A stretch of DNA of 64,000 nucleotides from Akkermansiaceae bacterium UBA2367 (GTDB taxonomy: Bacteria > Verrucomicrobiota > Verrucomicrobiia > Verrucomicrobiales > DEV007): assembly GCA_002344525.1 (NCBI GenBank), contig DDTJ01000029.1, positions 7,801 to 71,800 on the forward strand. Reading direction: 5' to 3'. The position numbers and the translations under genes are program-made. Shown in pieces: positions 26,329 to 35,476 of this stretch. Within the stretch, counting starts at the first letter, position 1; every line of letters starts with the position of its first letter. The notes under the pieces are model-generated. The model had not been told where the DNA came from. It worked only from the letters and a program-made list of their open reading frames with translations, and searched no databases.

Positions 26329-26378
26329 AAGTTTGCGGGCGGGGTTGTAGAAGAGAGGAAGCAGAACCCTCCGCCACG

Positions 26379-27371
26379 ATGAAAAAACGCCATCTCCTTG
26401 TCCTCCTCCTCGCCGCCGGTCTCGTCCCGCCGCTTTGTCATGCCGCCGAGAAATTCGCCGCCACCGCCGATCCGGCCGAGGCGGCGAAAGATCCCGATTT
26501 CGCGCTCCAAGGCGAATACTTCGGCGAGACGCCCGATGGCAAGGTCGGCGTGCAGGTGATCGCCCTCGGCGACGGGGAGTTCGAGGCCGTTCTCAGCAAG
26601 GGCGGGCTGCCCGGCGAGGGATGGGACGGCGAAAAACCGCGCGAGTCGGCCACGGCGAAGCGCGGCGAGGATGGCAGCATCGCCTTCGAGAAGGACGAAC
26701 TGGTCGGAACGCTCAAGGACGGGGCCATCACCGTGACCAGCGCCAACGATCCGGGCTTGCGCCTCGTTCTCGACCGCGTCGAACGCGAGAGTCCCACCCT
26801 CGGTGCGGCCCCGCCCGAGGGCGCCGTCGTGCTCTTCGACGGCACCGAGGAGACGGCGGCGAAGCATTGGCAGAACCCGAAGCTCGAGAACGGGCTGCTG
26901 ACCGAGGGGGCGCTTTCGACCGAGGAATTCTCCGACTTCGTCCTTCATCTCGAATTCCGCCTTCCTTGGATGCCGAAGGCTCGTGGACAGGCGAGGGGGA
27001 ACAGCGGTCTCTACGTCTCCGGCCGCTACGAGGTGCAGATGCTCGACAGCTTCGGCCTCGCCGGGCTCGACAACGAATGCGGCGGCATCTACAAGGTCGC
27101 CGAACCCGCGCAGAACCTTTGCTACCCGCCCCTGCGCTGGCAGACCTACGACGTCGAGTTCACCGCCGCGAAATTCGACGAGACCGGCAACAAGACCGCC
27201 AACGCCCGCATCACCGTGAAGCACAACGGCTATCCCATCCATCAGGATCTCGAACTGCCCAGTCCCACCGGAGGCGCGAAGAAGAAGGACGAGATCGGCC
27301 CCGGCCCCGTCTTCCTTCAGGACCACGGGAACCCGGTGCGCTACCGCAACATCTGGGTGGTGAAAAAGTGA
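26379..27371 (+). CDS. Secreted DUF1080 protein (3-keto-disaccharide hydrolase family)
   Basis: 330 residues from ATG 26379, with signal peptide LLVLLLAAGLVPPLCHA. The N-terminal part (25-150) is a small beta domain; residues 150-330 carry the concanavalin-like DUF1080 core: AVVLFDGTEETAAKHWQN, SDFVLHLEFRLPWM, GQARGNSGLYVSGRYEVQM and QDHGNPVRYRNIWVVKK. Members hydrolyse 3-keto-glycosides left after C3 oxidation of sugars. Together with the dehydrogenase-like haem protein and the Gfo/Idh/MocA protein upstream, this suggests an oxidise-then-cleave route for glycosides outside the cytoplasm (inference from families). Confidence 0.9.
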   Translation: MKKRHLLVLLLAAGLVPPLCHAAEKFAATADPAEAAKDPDFALQGEYFGETPDGKVGVQVIALGDGEFEAVLSKGGLPGEGWDGEKPRESATAKRGEDGSIAFEKDELVGTLKDGAITVTSANDPGLRLVLDRVERESPTLGAAPPEGAVVLFDGTEETAAKHWQNPKLENGLLTEGALSTEEFSDFVLHLEFRLPWMPKARGQARGNSGLYVSGRYEVQMLDSFGLAGLDNECGGIYKVAEPAQNLCYPPLRWQTYDVEFTAAKFDETGNKTANARITVKHNGYPIHQDLELPSPTGGAKKKDEIGPGPVFLQDHGNPVRYRNIWVVKK

Positions 27372-27396
27372 CGCCCCGCCCGTCGCGCGAATCCCG

Positions 27397-27759
27397 ATGG
27401 CGAAACGCGAGCCTGTCCCTTTCGCCCGCATCCGTGCCGAGGTGCTGCGGATCGTCGCGGCGATTCCGGAGGGGCGTTTCACCACCTACGGCTCCATCGC
27501 GCGTCCTCTGGGGGTGAACCCCCGGCACGTCGCCTCCGTCCTCGCCCGGCTCGAAGAGGGGGAGTCGGAGACCCTGCCTTGGCATCGCGTCGTCGCGGCG
27601 GAGGGCCGCCTCAGCCAAGGCATGGAGGAGGGCCTGCGAGCCAAGCAGCGGAGCCGACTGGAGAAAGAGGGTTTCGTTATCGACGCCAGAGGGTTCATCG
27701 TCGATCCCGATCGCCGCTTCCATGCAATCGGATCACGAGGCGGGGGAAATGCGGGCTAG
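27397..27759 (+). CDS. Alkyltransferase-like (ATL) DNA-binding protein, Trp in place of the active Cys
   Basis: 120 residues matching the C-terminal DNA-binding domain of O6-alkylguanine transferases: FARIRAEVLRIVAAIPEGRFTTYGSIARPLG and NPRHVASVLARL, the winged-helix part. The reactive PCHRV motif reads LPWHRVVAAEGRLS, with Trp replacing Cys. That substitution defines ATL proteins such as E. coli YbaZ, which flag O6-alkylguanine lesions for nucleotide-excision repair and do not accept the alkyl group. Standard length. It starts 25 bp after the DUF1080 gene but is functionally unrelated; it is convergent with the amidotransferase-like gene, 3 bp apart. Confidence 0.9.
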   Translation: MAKREPVPFARIRAEVLRIVAAIPEGRFTTYGSIARPLGVNPRHVASVLARLEEGESETLPWHRVVAAEGRLSQGMEEGLRAKQRSRLEKEGFVIDARGFIVDPDRRFHAIGSRGGGNAG

Positions 27760-27762
27760 AAA

Positions 27763-28455
27763 TCAAGACGGACTCCGCGTCAGATAGTCCAGCACTTCGC
27801 CCATCAGAGCATGGAGGTCCGCGTAGCGTTCCGGCGGTGCTGCGAGAATGTCGGCTTCGGATTGCACGGACCCGCCCCCGGCCAGTTCGTCGCGGCAATG
27901 CTCGACGAGCGCCCGCGCGGAGGCGGGCGTGGTTTCGAGATGGAATTGCAAGCCGATCACTTTCTCGCCGATCTGGAAGGCTTGGTTCTCGCACGCGGCG
28001 CTGCGAGCCAGATGGACCGCGCCGTCCGGGAGGTCGAAGGTTTCGCCGTGCCAATGGAAGACGGTGGCCCGTTCCGGAAAGCGGAAGGCGTCGCCGGCGG
28101 GAGGGAGCGACTCGATCTCGAACCAGCCGATTTCGCGCTCCCTTCCGGGATAGACCCTCGCTCCCAAGGCGCTGGCGATGAGCTGCGCGCCGAGGCACAC
28201 GCCGAGGACGGGCAGGCCGCGCCGGACTACCTCGCGCAGGAAGCGTTTCTCCTCCGCCAGCCACGGCAGCGAGCCCTCGTCGTTCGCGCTCATCGGCCCG
28301 CCCATCGCCACGACGAGGTCGAGGCCAACTGGATCGGGCAGGGAGGCGGATTCGAAGAGGTGCGTGCATCCGATCCGCGCCCCGCGCTCCAGCAACCACG
28401 CCTCGATGGCACCGGGGCCTTCGAAAGGGACGTGCTGGAGGAAATGGACGTTCAT
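27763..28455 (-). CDS. Class I glutamine amidotransferase-like protein
   Basis: 230 residues from ATG 28453-28455; an upstream GTG at 28491 would add 12 residues before the conserved MNVHFLQHVPFEGPG. The nucleophile elbow PVLGVCLGAQLIASALG holds the Cys, and LQFHLETTPASARAL holds the His-Glu pair, so the triad is complete. LDLVVAMGGPMSANDEG is the oxyanion-side motif of the family. It resembles stand-alone GMP-synthase-like amidotransferases related to YfeJ or gamma-glutamyl hydrolases, with no synthetase partner nearby. Substrate unknown. Confidence 0.9.
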   Translation of the reverse strand: MNVHFLQHVPFEGPGAIEAWLLERGARIGCTHLFESASLPDPVGLDLVVAMGGPMSANDEGSLPWLAEEKRFLREVVRRGLPVLGVCLGAQLIASALGARVYPGREREIGWFEIESLPPAGDAFRFPERATVFHWHGETFDLPDGAVHLARSAACENQAFQIGEKVIGLQFHLETTPASARALVEHCRDELAGGGSVQSEADILAAPPERYADLHALMGEVLDYLTRSPS

Positions 28456-28500
28456 GGGCGTATTGGCGCTCTTGGCGGGGAGCTTCGCCACCTGCCGCAG

Positions 28501-29607
28501 TCAGCAGAAACTGGAGAGCAGACGGATCGCGGCGCGCACCGAGGCGAGGGAGGCGGTCTCCTCGGCGGTGTGGTAGCCGGTCGTCGGGATTTGCAGGGTG
28601 GTGCCGGTGAAGCGCCCCTGCGAGGCCGCGACGAGGCGGCCCAGTTCAGTGCGGCCGAGGGACATGGGCTTGGCGCGGGAGAGGTTCTCCGTCTCGATCC
28701 AGCGGTCCTTGTAGGAGAAGGGGATGCCGAGCTCGAGGCATCGCCCCTCCAGCTCGCGGGTGAAGGCGGGGTCGAAGGCGGCGCCGGCGTCCTTCCCGCG
28801 CAGCACCACCTCCTGCGCGTCGGCGGCCTCGGGTGAGGGGTAGGGGCTGGTGTCGAGGACGAGGAGGCGGTTCGTCGCGCGATTTTCGCGAAGCAGCCAG
28901 GAAAGGGCGTAGCGCCAGCTTCTCCCCGCCTCCTCTTGCGCGGTGAAGAGGGCCGTGCCCGCGAAGCCCTTGCGGAAGAGATGGACGATGAGGGCGACGC
29001 CGAGCACGTTGTCGAGCTGGGCGGAGAGGTGCGTGCCGGAGACGCGGAGCCGGTCGAGGAAGGCGACCGGGGTGCCGGGCTGGAGGAATTCGAGCCCCTC
29101 GATCTCGAAGAGGAGGTTACGGCGGTATTCGCAGAGGCGGCTGGAGGAGATGGTCCCCTGCCCGAGGTAGGTGCCGGTGTAGGGGAGGTGCGCCTGGACC
29201 CGTTGTCCGGTGAAGCGGCCGGTGATCGAGGCCATCGTCTGCTCGGAGACGGAGTCGCCGGTGAGCTCGCCTTGGTTCCCGGCGATGAAGGCGGCGTATT
29301 GGAATTCGTTCGGCCCGGTGCAGAGCAGCCCGTGGCGGTCGATGTGGGCGCTGAGGAGGACGCTCCCCGGATCGCTTCCGCGCGCCACGAGGACGCCGAG
29401 GTAGCGCTCCACGGAGACGCCGATCTCGTCCAGTTCGCGGCGCAGGACGCGGAAGAAGGAATCCTCCGTGCCGACGACGGAAGGCTCGCGCACGAGGCTT
29501 TGCAGGATTTCGAGGAAGTCGGAGAGATCGGCGTCCTCGGGGCCGACAGCGTCGGAAACGGAAGCGGGGGGATGGATGCGGGAGACGCTCACTGGAAACA
29601 GGAGCAA
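28501..29607 (-). CDS. M42-like zinc aminopeptidase
   Basis: Up to 368 residues. The start is uncertain: the frame opens at TTG 29607, and GTG 29592 is an alternative. M42/M20-type metal ligands are visible: LLSAHIDRHGLL (His-Asp), LSAQLDNVLGVAL (bridging Asp), TAQEEAGRSW (Glu-Glu), LVLDTSPYPSP (Asp) and PTTGYHTAEETAS (His). A beta-barrel insertion occurs at about 105-175, as in M42 enzymes. It probably trims peptides in the cytoplasm as an oligomer. The gene ends 45 bp upstream of the amidotransferase-like start, and a 14-bp palindrome lies about 90 bp before it. Confidence 0.8.
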   Translation of the reverse strand: MLLFPVSVSRIHPPASVSDAVGPEDADLSDFLEILQSLVREPSVVGTEDSFFRVLRRELDEIGVSVERYLGVLVARGSDPGSVLLSAHIDRHGLLCTGPNEFQYAAFIAGNQGELTGDSVSEQTMASITGRFTGQRVQAHLPYTGTYLGQGTISSSRLCEYRRNLLFEIEGLEFLQPGTPVAFLDRLRVSGTHLSAQLDNVLGVALIVHLFRKGFAGTALFTAQEEAGRSWRYALSWLLRENRATNRLLVLDTSPYPSPEAADAQEVVLRGKDAGAAFDPAFTRELEGRCLELGIPFSYKDRWIETENLSRAKPMSLGRTELGRLVAASQGRFTGTTLQIPTTGYHTAEETASLASVRAAIRLLSSFC

Positions 29608-29695
29608 GGTCCGCTCCTTCCGGGGGCGGGTAAAGCAGAATGTGTGCCGTAGAACCTCATGCTCTCCAATAGGAAAGCCCCCGGCCTCTCAAAGT

Positions 29696-29709
29696 TTGAC
29701 TTAAGTCAA
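29696..29709. promoter_or_regulatory. Perfect 14-bp palindrome TTGACTTAAGTCAA (possible operator)
   Basis: An exact palindrome overlapping the stop codon of the HlyD-like gene and lying about 90 bp upstream of the M42-like peptidase start on the same strand. Its length and symmetry fit a dimeric regulator site. The surrounding 98-bp gap holds nothing else that I can name. Confidence 0.3.
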
Positions 29710-30956
29710 GACGAAGCCACCGCGCTACCCTCCTCCAGCGTCTCGGGCGGGTGGAGGATGACCTCGTCGCCTTCCTCCAGGCCGGAAAGTACCTGCGCGG
29801 CAGCGCCGTTGTTGCGACCGATCCCGACGGTCCGCCGCAGCGCCTTGCTATCCCGGACGATGAAGACCATCCAGTCGTTCCCGCGACGGAACAGCGCGCC
29901 GACGGGCACCTGCAAGATTTCGTCCCCGTGCCAAGTCACGATCCGGGCCTCGACGCGGAAGCGGTCGCCGAGCTCCTCGCCTTCCCGAAAGGGATCGACG
30001 AAATCCACCTGCACGAGCACCCGCTGCTCCTCCACGCCGAGCGCGGAGATTTTGGTGAAACCGCCGCGCTCCACCAAGCTGACACGACCGCGCAAGGGCT
30101 TCTCGCCGCCCCAGTGCTCGATCGAAACCTCCGCGCCCTCCCGCACCGCGACGGCGTCGCTGGAGAGCAGCTCGATCTCCGCTTCGAGATCGCGCGTGTC
30201 GCCCACTTCCAGGATCGGTGTGCCGGCGGCGACGACACGCTCGCTTTCCTCGTGGACTTTCAGCACGAAGCCGGAGATCGGCGCGAGGATCTGGAGGGAG
30301 GCACCCTCCTTACCGTCCGCGTCCGCCTGCAAGAGCGCCGCGTGCGCCTGCTCGGCTTCGAAGCGGGCGACATGCAGGGCGAATTCCGCGGCGTTCACCT
30401 CGCGCCCGCGCACTTGCACTTGGTTCGACGCGAGGTCCCACTCCTGCCGGGAGATGCCGGACGAGGCGAGCAAGGCGTCGGCGCGGGCGAATTCCTTTTC
30501 CGCCAGATCCTTCATCGACCGAGCCCGTTCCAGCTCCTCCCCGCGCAGTTGGACGGCGGCCTCGGCCCCTTTCCATCGCGCTTCCGCCTGCGCCTTGGCC
30601 CGGGGATCGAGAAAGCCGGCGCTCTCCGCCCGCAGCGTGGCGAGTACCGTTTTGCCCGCTTCGATGCTGTCGCCCGCTCGCAAGGGCACGCGCTCCAGGA
30701 ATCCGGCCACGGGCGGCGAGACGGTGTAGCGGTGGCGGATGCGCGTTTTCCCTTCCTCGAAGACGGAGACCGTCAGGGGGCCGTGCGAGACGGTCGCCGT
30801 CTCCACTGGCACTGGTTGCGGCAGCAGACCCGCCACCATGCCGGCGAGAAGAGCCGCGCTGAGAGTCCACAGGAGGGCCCGACGCCACCAGCCGGAGCGC
30901 TTCTTCGATTTCCGTCCGCCGGACTTTGCACGGGATGGGGAATCGTTCCGGTTCAT
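29706..30956 (-). CDS. HlyD-family periplasmic adaptor (membrane fusion protein)
   Basis: 416 residues. A basic N-terminus and one membrane segment (LLWTLSAALLAGMVAGLLP, about 28-46) anchor it. The lipoyl half-motifs flank a long coiled coil (about 100-190: EARWKGAEAAVQLRGEELERARS to FEAEQAHAALLQA), followed by the beta-barrel (LQILAPISGFVLKVHEESERVV) and a membrane-proximal domain. Such proteins connect an inner-membrane ABC transporter to the outer membrane or act as its periplasmic partner. The start lies 3 bp after the stop of the FtsX-type permease gene, so the two are coupled in an ATPase-permease-adaptor operon. Confidence 0.9.
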   Translation of the reverse strand: MNRNDSPSRAKSGGRKSKKRSGWWRRALLWTLSAALLAGMVAGLLPQPVPVETATVSHGPLTVSVFEEGKTRIRHRYTVSPPVAGFLERVPLRAGDSIEAGKTVLATLRAESAGFLDPRAKAQAEARWKGAEAAVQLRGEELERARSMKDLAEKEFARADALLASSGISRQEWDLASNQVQVRGREVNAAEFALHVARFEAEQAHAALLQADADGKEGASLQILAPISGFVLKVHEESERVVAAGTPILEVGDTRDLEAEIELLSSDAVAVREGAEVSIEHWGGEKPLRGRVSLVERGGFTKISALGVEEQRVLVQVDFVDPFREGEELGDRFRVEARIVTWHGDEILQVPVGALFRRGNDWMVFIVRDSKALRRTVGIGRNNGAAAQVLSGLEEGDEVILHPPETLEEGSAVASS

Positions 30957-30959
30957 CGG

Positions 30960-33323
30960 TCAATCGCGGGCTTTGAGGACATCGAGCAGGTTCAGGCGGT
31001 GGATGCGGCGGCTGACCACGGCGAAGGACAGCGCCGAGGAGACCAAGATCACGAGCACGGCGGTGACGTAGGTCCGGGAGGTCAGCACCAGGGGCAGGCG
31101 CACCGTCTCGGTGCTCGACATCTCGATCATCCACCGCGTCAGATGGCCGCCCATCCAGAGGCCGACGGGGATGGCCAGCAGCGTCAGCACGAGCAGTTCG
31201 CCGATCAGGACCGCCGCCACTTCGCGCGGCTGGAAGCCGATCACCCGCAATGTCGCCAGATCGCGCTGCCGCTCGGAGAGGGCGATGCGCGCGCCGTTGT
31301 AGACGACGCCGAAGGCCACCACCATCGCGAAGCCGAAATAGACAGCCTGCATCGTTCCCATCATCTCACCCGTCGTCTTCTGGAAGCTCTCGCGCAACTT
31401 CGCCGTGAGCATCACCGAGCCGATGCGCGGCGACGCTTTCACCTGCGCATGGAACTCCTCCCAACGCGCCGCGTCCACCGCGAGATGCGCGCCGCTGACC
31501 GTGCCGCCCTCGCGCATGAGACGGCGCAGGGAGTCGATGTCCATGTAGGCCCCGATGCCGGAGAAGTCGGTGATTGTGCCCGCCACCACCGTGTCCAGCA
31601 CCGGTCGCCGCCCTTCCTGCACCTCGATGCGCACCGGGTCCCCGGCGTCGAGACCGAGAACCTCGGCCAGTTTCGCGGAAAGCAGCAGCCCGTGGAGCGG
31701 CATCGCCACGGCGCGGCCCCGCTCGTCGAGGAGGCGGTTGAGCCGGGACTCGCGCGGCAGCCCGGTGACGGAGACGCGCCGCTCGCGGTGCCCGTTCCGC
31801 AGCCGCGCCGGCACCGCCCGGAAGGCCTCCGCGCCCATCACGCCCGGCAGGCGGCCCACCGCGCCCAGCGCCGCGGCGGAGCCGGGCTCGATGAAGCTCA
31901 CTGTCGCGCCCTGACGCTGCGCCTGGGTCCACTGGAAGTCCATCAGGTAGGCGATGCCGTCGCGCATCGCCCCCGGAATGATGGTGATCGAAGTGGCCAG
32001 GGCCAAGCCCAGCAAGGTGAAGAAGGCCTGCCACGGCTTGCGCTGGAGATTCCGCAAGGCCATCCGCATCGACGGCGAGGCGAGGCGGTGGAGGCCGAGT
32101 CGCTCGATCCAGGACCGACGGAACTCCGCCGGAGGCTCGGGCCGCATCGCCTCGGCCGGCGGCAGCTTGACCGCCTGCCACACCGCGCCGGAAACCCCCA
32201 GCAGGGAGACTCCCGCCGCCGCCAGCAGCCCGACCGCCGCGCTGGCCCAGTCCGGATGGAAGTGGAGCTCCGGAAAGAGGAAGAAGCGCCGGTAAACCAC
32301 GGTCATGGCCTGTCCCAGCCACAGCCCGAACCCGCCGCCAACGACTGCGCCGATCCCCACGATCGCCAGCGCGAATTTCAGGTAGTGGCCGCCGATGGCC
32401 GCCGAACCGTAGCCGAGGGCCTTGAGCTGGGCGATCTGTTCGCGTTGCAGCCGGATCAGCCGCGTCAGCGCGGCGCTGGTCATGAAGGCGGCGACGCTCA
32501 GGAAGATCGTCGGAAAGGCCATCGCGAAACCGCGCAGCGTCGTGATCTCGTCGTGCAACTGCTTCGCGGAAAACTGGTTCTCCCGGTCGTAGGCGACCTG
32601 TCCGCCGTAGGGTTCGAGCAGGGTGTCGATCCGCGCCATCAGCTCCCGACGGTTCGCTCCGGGGGCGACGGTCGCGGCCACGCTGTTGAAGGCCCCGTCC
32701 AGATCCAGCGCGGCCGCGAGCCGCCGCTCGTTCATCCAGAACACGCCGAAACGACGGGGGTCCGGCAGGGCGTCGCCCGGACGGGTTTCGTAGATAAACT
32801 CCGGCGACAGTGCCGTGCCGACGATGCGCAGACGTTCGCGGGCGCCGTAGATCGTGGCGTCCAGCTCGTGCCCCGGCTCGAAGCCATGCGCCTTGGCGAA
32901 GCCCTCGCCCACCACCACCTCGTTGTGGTCTCCCGCTTCCGGCAGGCGTCCTTTGCGGAGGTGGAGCAGGTTGAGTTGCTGCGGTCGGTTGTCCGGCAGG
33001 GAGAAGATCGTCCCATCCGCTGGCTCGCTCATCCCAGTCAGATCCAGCGTGAGGGCGCCCCGGACGCGGGTGTCCACCGAGGCGATGCCCGGCAGTTCCG
33101 CGAGCCGAGCGCGCAAGGAGTTCGGCGCTCGTTTCAACTCTGCGAAGACCTCGGCGAAGCGCTGGGCGCGGTAGTAGGAATCCCGAGTTCCCTCCAGCGA
33201 CACCACGAGGCTGAGCGCCATGACCATCACCGCCAGCCCGCAGGCCATCACCAGCGCCACCGCGATCACTTGGCCCTTCATCGTGCCAAGGTCGCGCAGC
33301 AGTTTGAGGTCGAGCGGATGCAT
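30960..33323 (-). CDS. ABC transporter permease with two FtsX domains
   Basis: 787 residues starting at ATG 33321-33323 (MHPLDLKLLRDLGTMKGQV); the frame extends 19 codons upstream but without family similarity. An N-terminal membrane segment (VIAVALVMACGLAVMVMALS) and a large periplasmic domain (about 45-270) are followed by FtsX core 1 (about 275-420) and FtsX core 2 (about 640-785, ending ILVSSALSFAVVSRRIHRLN). This is the type VII-like mechanotransmission fold, with one chain carrying both halves. With the downstream adaptor it likely exports a lipophilic or peptide substrate. A 274-bp repeat-filled gap separates it from the ATPase gene. Confidence 0.9.
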   Translation of the reverse strand: MHPLDLKLLRDLGTMKGQVIAVALVMACGLAVMVMALSLVVSLEGTRDSYYRAQRFAEVFAELKRAPNSLRARLAELPGIASVDTRVRGALTLDLTGMSEPADGTIFSLPDNRPQQLNLLHLRKGRLPEAGDHNEVVVGEGFAKAHGFEPGHELDATIYGARERLRIVGTALSPEFIYETRPGDALPDPRRFGVFWMNERRLAAALDLDGAFNSVAATVAPGANRRELMARIDTLLEPYGGQVAYDRENQFSAKQLHDEITTLRGFAMAFPTIFLSVAAFMTSAALTRLIRLQREQIAQLKALGYGSAAIGGHYLKFALAIVGIGAVVGGGFGLWLGQAMTVVYRRFFLFPELHFHPDWASAAVGLLAAAGVSLLGVSGAVWQAVKLPPAEAMRPEPPAEFRRSWIERLGLHRLASPSMRMALRNLQRKPWQAFFTLLGLALATSITIIPGAMRDGIAYLMDFQWTQAQRQGATVSFIEPGSAAALGAVGRLPGVMGAEAFRAVPARLRNGHRERRVSVTGLPRESRLNRLLDERGRAVAMPLHGLLLSAKLAEVLGLDAGDPVRIEVQEGRRPVLDTVVAGTITDFSGIGAYMDIDSLRRLMREGGTVSGAHLAVDAARWEEFHAQVKASPRIGSVMLTAKLRESFQKTTGEMMGTMQAVYFGFAMVVAFGVVYNGARIALSERQRDLATLRVIGFQPREVAAVLIGELLVLTLLAIPVGLWMGGHLTRWMIEMSSTETVRLPLVLTSRTYVTAVLVILVSSALSFAVVSRRIHRLNLLDVLKARD

Positions 33324-33363
33324 GGGTGGGCTTCGCGGATCTACTTGGTTATCAATTGAGTTG

Positions 33364-33436
33364 TGACCACGAATGGGCACTAATTTTCACGAATGGATGG
33401 CTTGGGGCGGCGGAGGGTTCGTGTTCATTCGTGGTT
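33364..33436. repeat. 10-bp-period inverted repeat element A1
   Basis: The left arm has ACGAAT at 33369 followed by further units at about 10-bp spacing (CGAATGGGCA, CTAATTTTCA, CGAATGG); the right arm, ending at 33436, reads TTCGTGTTCATTCGTGGTT and is inverted relative to it. It sits between the permease and the ATPase gene of the same operon, next to element A2. See the finding on this family. Confidence 0.75.
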
Positions 33437-33481
33437 CTTGATACTCCTCCGCATCACTCTTTCGGAATTTGGGGCGGTCAC

Positions 33482-33580
33482 TCCATCTGCGGAAATTTGC
33501 GGGCATTTGCGGCCATCTGCGTCAAAAAAGAATGGGAACGCAGATTTCCACGGATGAAGCGCGGATTTTCGCGGATGGGG
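33482..33580. repeat. 10-bp-period inverted repeat element A2
   Basis: The left arm carries ATYTGC at 33485, 33495, 33505 and 33515, exactly 10 bp apart. A purine-rich loop (AAAAAAGAATGGGAA) follows, then a right arm with RGAT units at 33543, 33553, 33564 and 33574. The loop and inner arms match element A6 in reverse orientation. Together A1 and A2 occupy nearly all of the 274-bp gap 33324-33597, in which I see no gene. Confidence 0.8.
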
Positions 33581-33597
33581 GGTGTGCGCGAGGTCCC

Positions 33598-34310
<713 letters not shown>

Positions 34311-34314
<4 letters not shown>

Positions 34315-34778
34315 GACGAGGGGCTCTCCGCCTCCCGTGGCACCTCATGGTATTCCAGCGCCCACTCGCGCATGAAGCGCACCCGCGAGGGATCGATGCG
34401 GTAGAGTAGGAACTGGGAGTTCTCCGGCGTGCCGAGGTATTGGCGCAGCAGGGGATTTCTCTCCCAGATCGCGGCGATCATCGCGGCGTCGGTCTCGACG
34501 ACGGCGGTGCCGGTGAGGCGAACCTGGTCGTGGTCGAGCGAGAGGTAGGCCAGTTCGACGCGGGGGTTCGCGGCGATTTCCTGGGTCTTTTGATAGGACG
34601 CGAGATTGGCGACGTAAACGGTGAAGTCCTCGTCCACGCGCACGGGCGAGACGGGTCGCACGCGCGGCTGGCCGGAGACATCGACGGTGGCGAGCATGGG
34701 GAACTTGGCCTCGCGGATGACCGCATGGGCGAGTTCGCGGAGGCGGGCGGGATCGACGGGTTCGGGGCGGGGTTTCAT
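34311..34778 (-). CDS. Pyridoxamine 5'-phosphate oxidase-like (FMN-binding split barrel) protein
   Basis: 155 residues. The split-barrel pattern FPMLATVDVSGQPRVRPVSPVRVDEDF and TQEIAANPRVELAYLSLDHDQVRLTG is characteristic of the PPOX/F420 reductase-like superfamily. The C-terminal FLLYRIDPSRVRFMREWALEYHE gives the dimer strand. Cofactor (FMN, F420 or haem) cannot be told from sequence alone. Its TGA overlaps the start of the ABC ATPase gene (ATGA), making it the first gene of the export operon, perhaps only by transcriptional convenience. It is divergent from the VTT membrane protein with 51 bp between starts. Confidence 0.85.
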
Positions 34779-34829
34779 GAAAGAGGGTGCGCGGCAGCGG
34801 ACCTCACCTTAGCATGGTTCCGCCGTAAC

Positions 34830-35468
34830 ATGAAACGCCTCCTCCTGCTCTTCCTCGGGCTTGCCCTGCTCGTCCTCGTCCCCTTCGCGATCTGGGGCGG
34901 GGCTTTCGAGGCGGCGATGTCGCCGGAGCGGCTGGCCGCGTCCTTCCGCGAAGCGCGGGGCTGGGCTTGGCTGGCGGGGACGGGGCTGCTCGTCGCCGAT
35001 CTGTTCCTGCCGGTGCTCGGCACGGCGGTGATGTCGGTGCTGGGGTTGGTCTACGGCTGGCTCCTCGGCGGACTGCTCGCATCCGTGGGATCGGTCGGGG
35101 CGGGGATGCTCGCCTACGGACTCTGCTGGAAATGGGGACGCCGCGCCGCGCATTGGCTCGCGGGGAAGGACGGGCTCGCGGAAGGGGAGCGCCTTTTCCA
35201 CGGGGAGCTGGGTGGTTGGATCGTCGCCCTTTCGCGCTGGATGCCGGTGCTGCCCGAAGTCGTCGCCTGCCTCGCCGGGATGGCGCGGATGCCCTTGCGG
35301 CGATTCCTCCCCGCCCTCTGCGCCGGGAGCGTGCCGATGGGTTTCGTCTTCGCCTGGATCGGCCATCGCGGAGAGGAGAACCCCGCGCTCGCCCTCGTCC
35401 TCAGCGCGGTCCTGCCGCCGGTGGTTTGGGCGGGGGTGAGGTTATGGTATTCCCGCAAGGTGGATTGA
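34830..35468 (+). CDS. TVP38/DedA-type VTT-domain membrane protein
   Basis: 212 residues from ATG 34830. Membrane segments at about 3-24 (LLLLFLGLALLVLVPFAIWGG), 45-65, 68-92 (GLVYGWLLGGLLASVGSVGAG), 155-178 and 183-205. The motif VYGWLLGGLLASVGSVGAGMLAYGL and the later ALSRWMPVLPEVVACLAGMARM-type segment with its conserved Arg and Pro match the VTT/SNARE-associated domain (DedA relatives, lipid scramblase or flippase-like). Probably an inner-membrane lipid transporter. It is convergent with the aldolase gene, 8 bp apart. Confidence 0.85.
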   Translation: MKRLLLLFLGLALLVLVPFAIWGGAFEAAMSPERLAASFREARGWAWLAGTGLLVADLFLPVLGTAVMSVLGLVYGWLLGGLLASVGSVGAGMLAYGLCWKWGRRAAHWLAGKDGLAEGERLFHGELGGWIVALSRWMPVLPEVVACLAGMARMPLRRFLPALCAGSVPMGFVFAWIGHRGEENPALALVLSAVLPPVVWAGVRLWYSRKVD

Positions 35469-35476
35469 GTGGCGCG

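Noticed and set aside
29751..33359. 1202-residue plus-strand open frame over the ABC adaptor and permease genes
   Set aside because: It is antisense to two clear protein families and its composition (His-, Arg-, Gly- and Asp-rich runs) is typical of shadow translation.
33482..33580. 10-bp periodic repeats as a CRISPR array
   Set aside because: The units are about 10 bp, without 25-40-bp repeats or unique spacers of constant length, and the arms are inverted.
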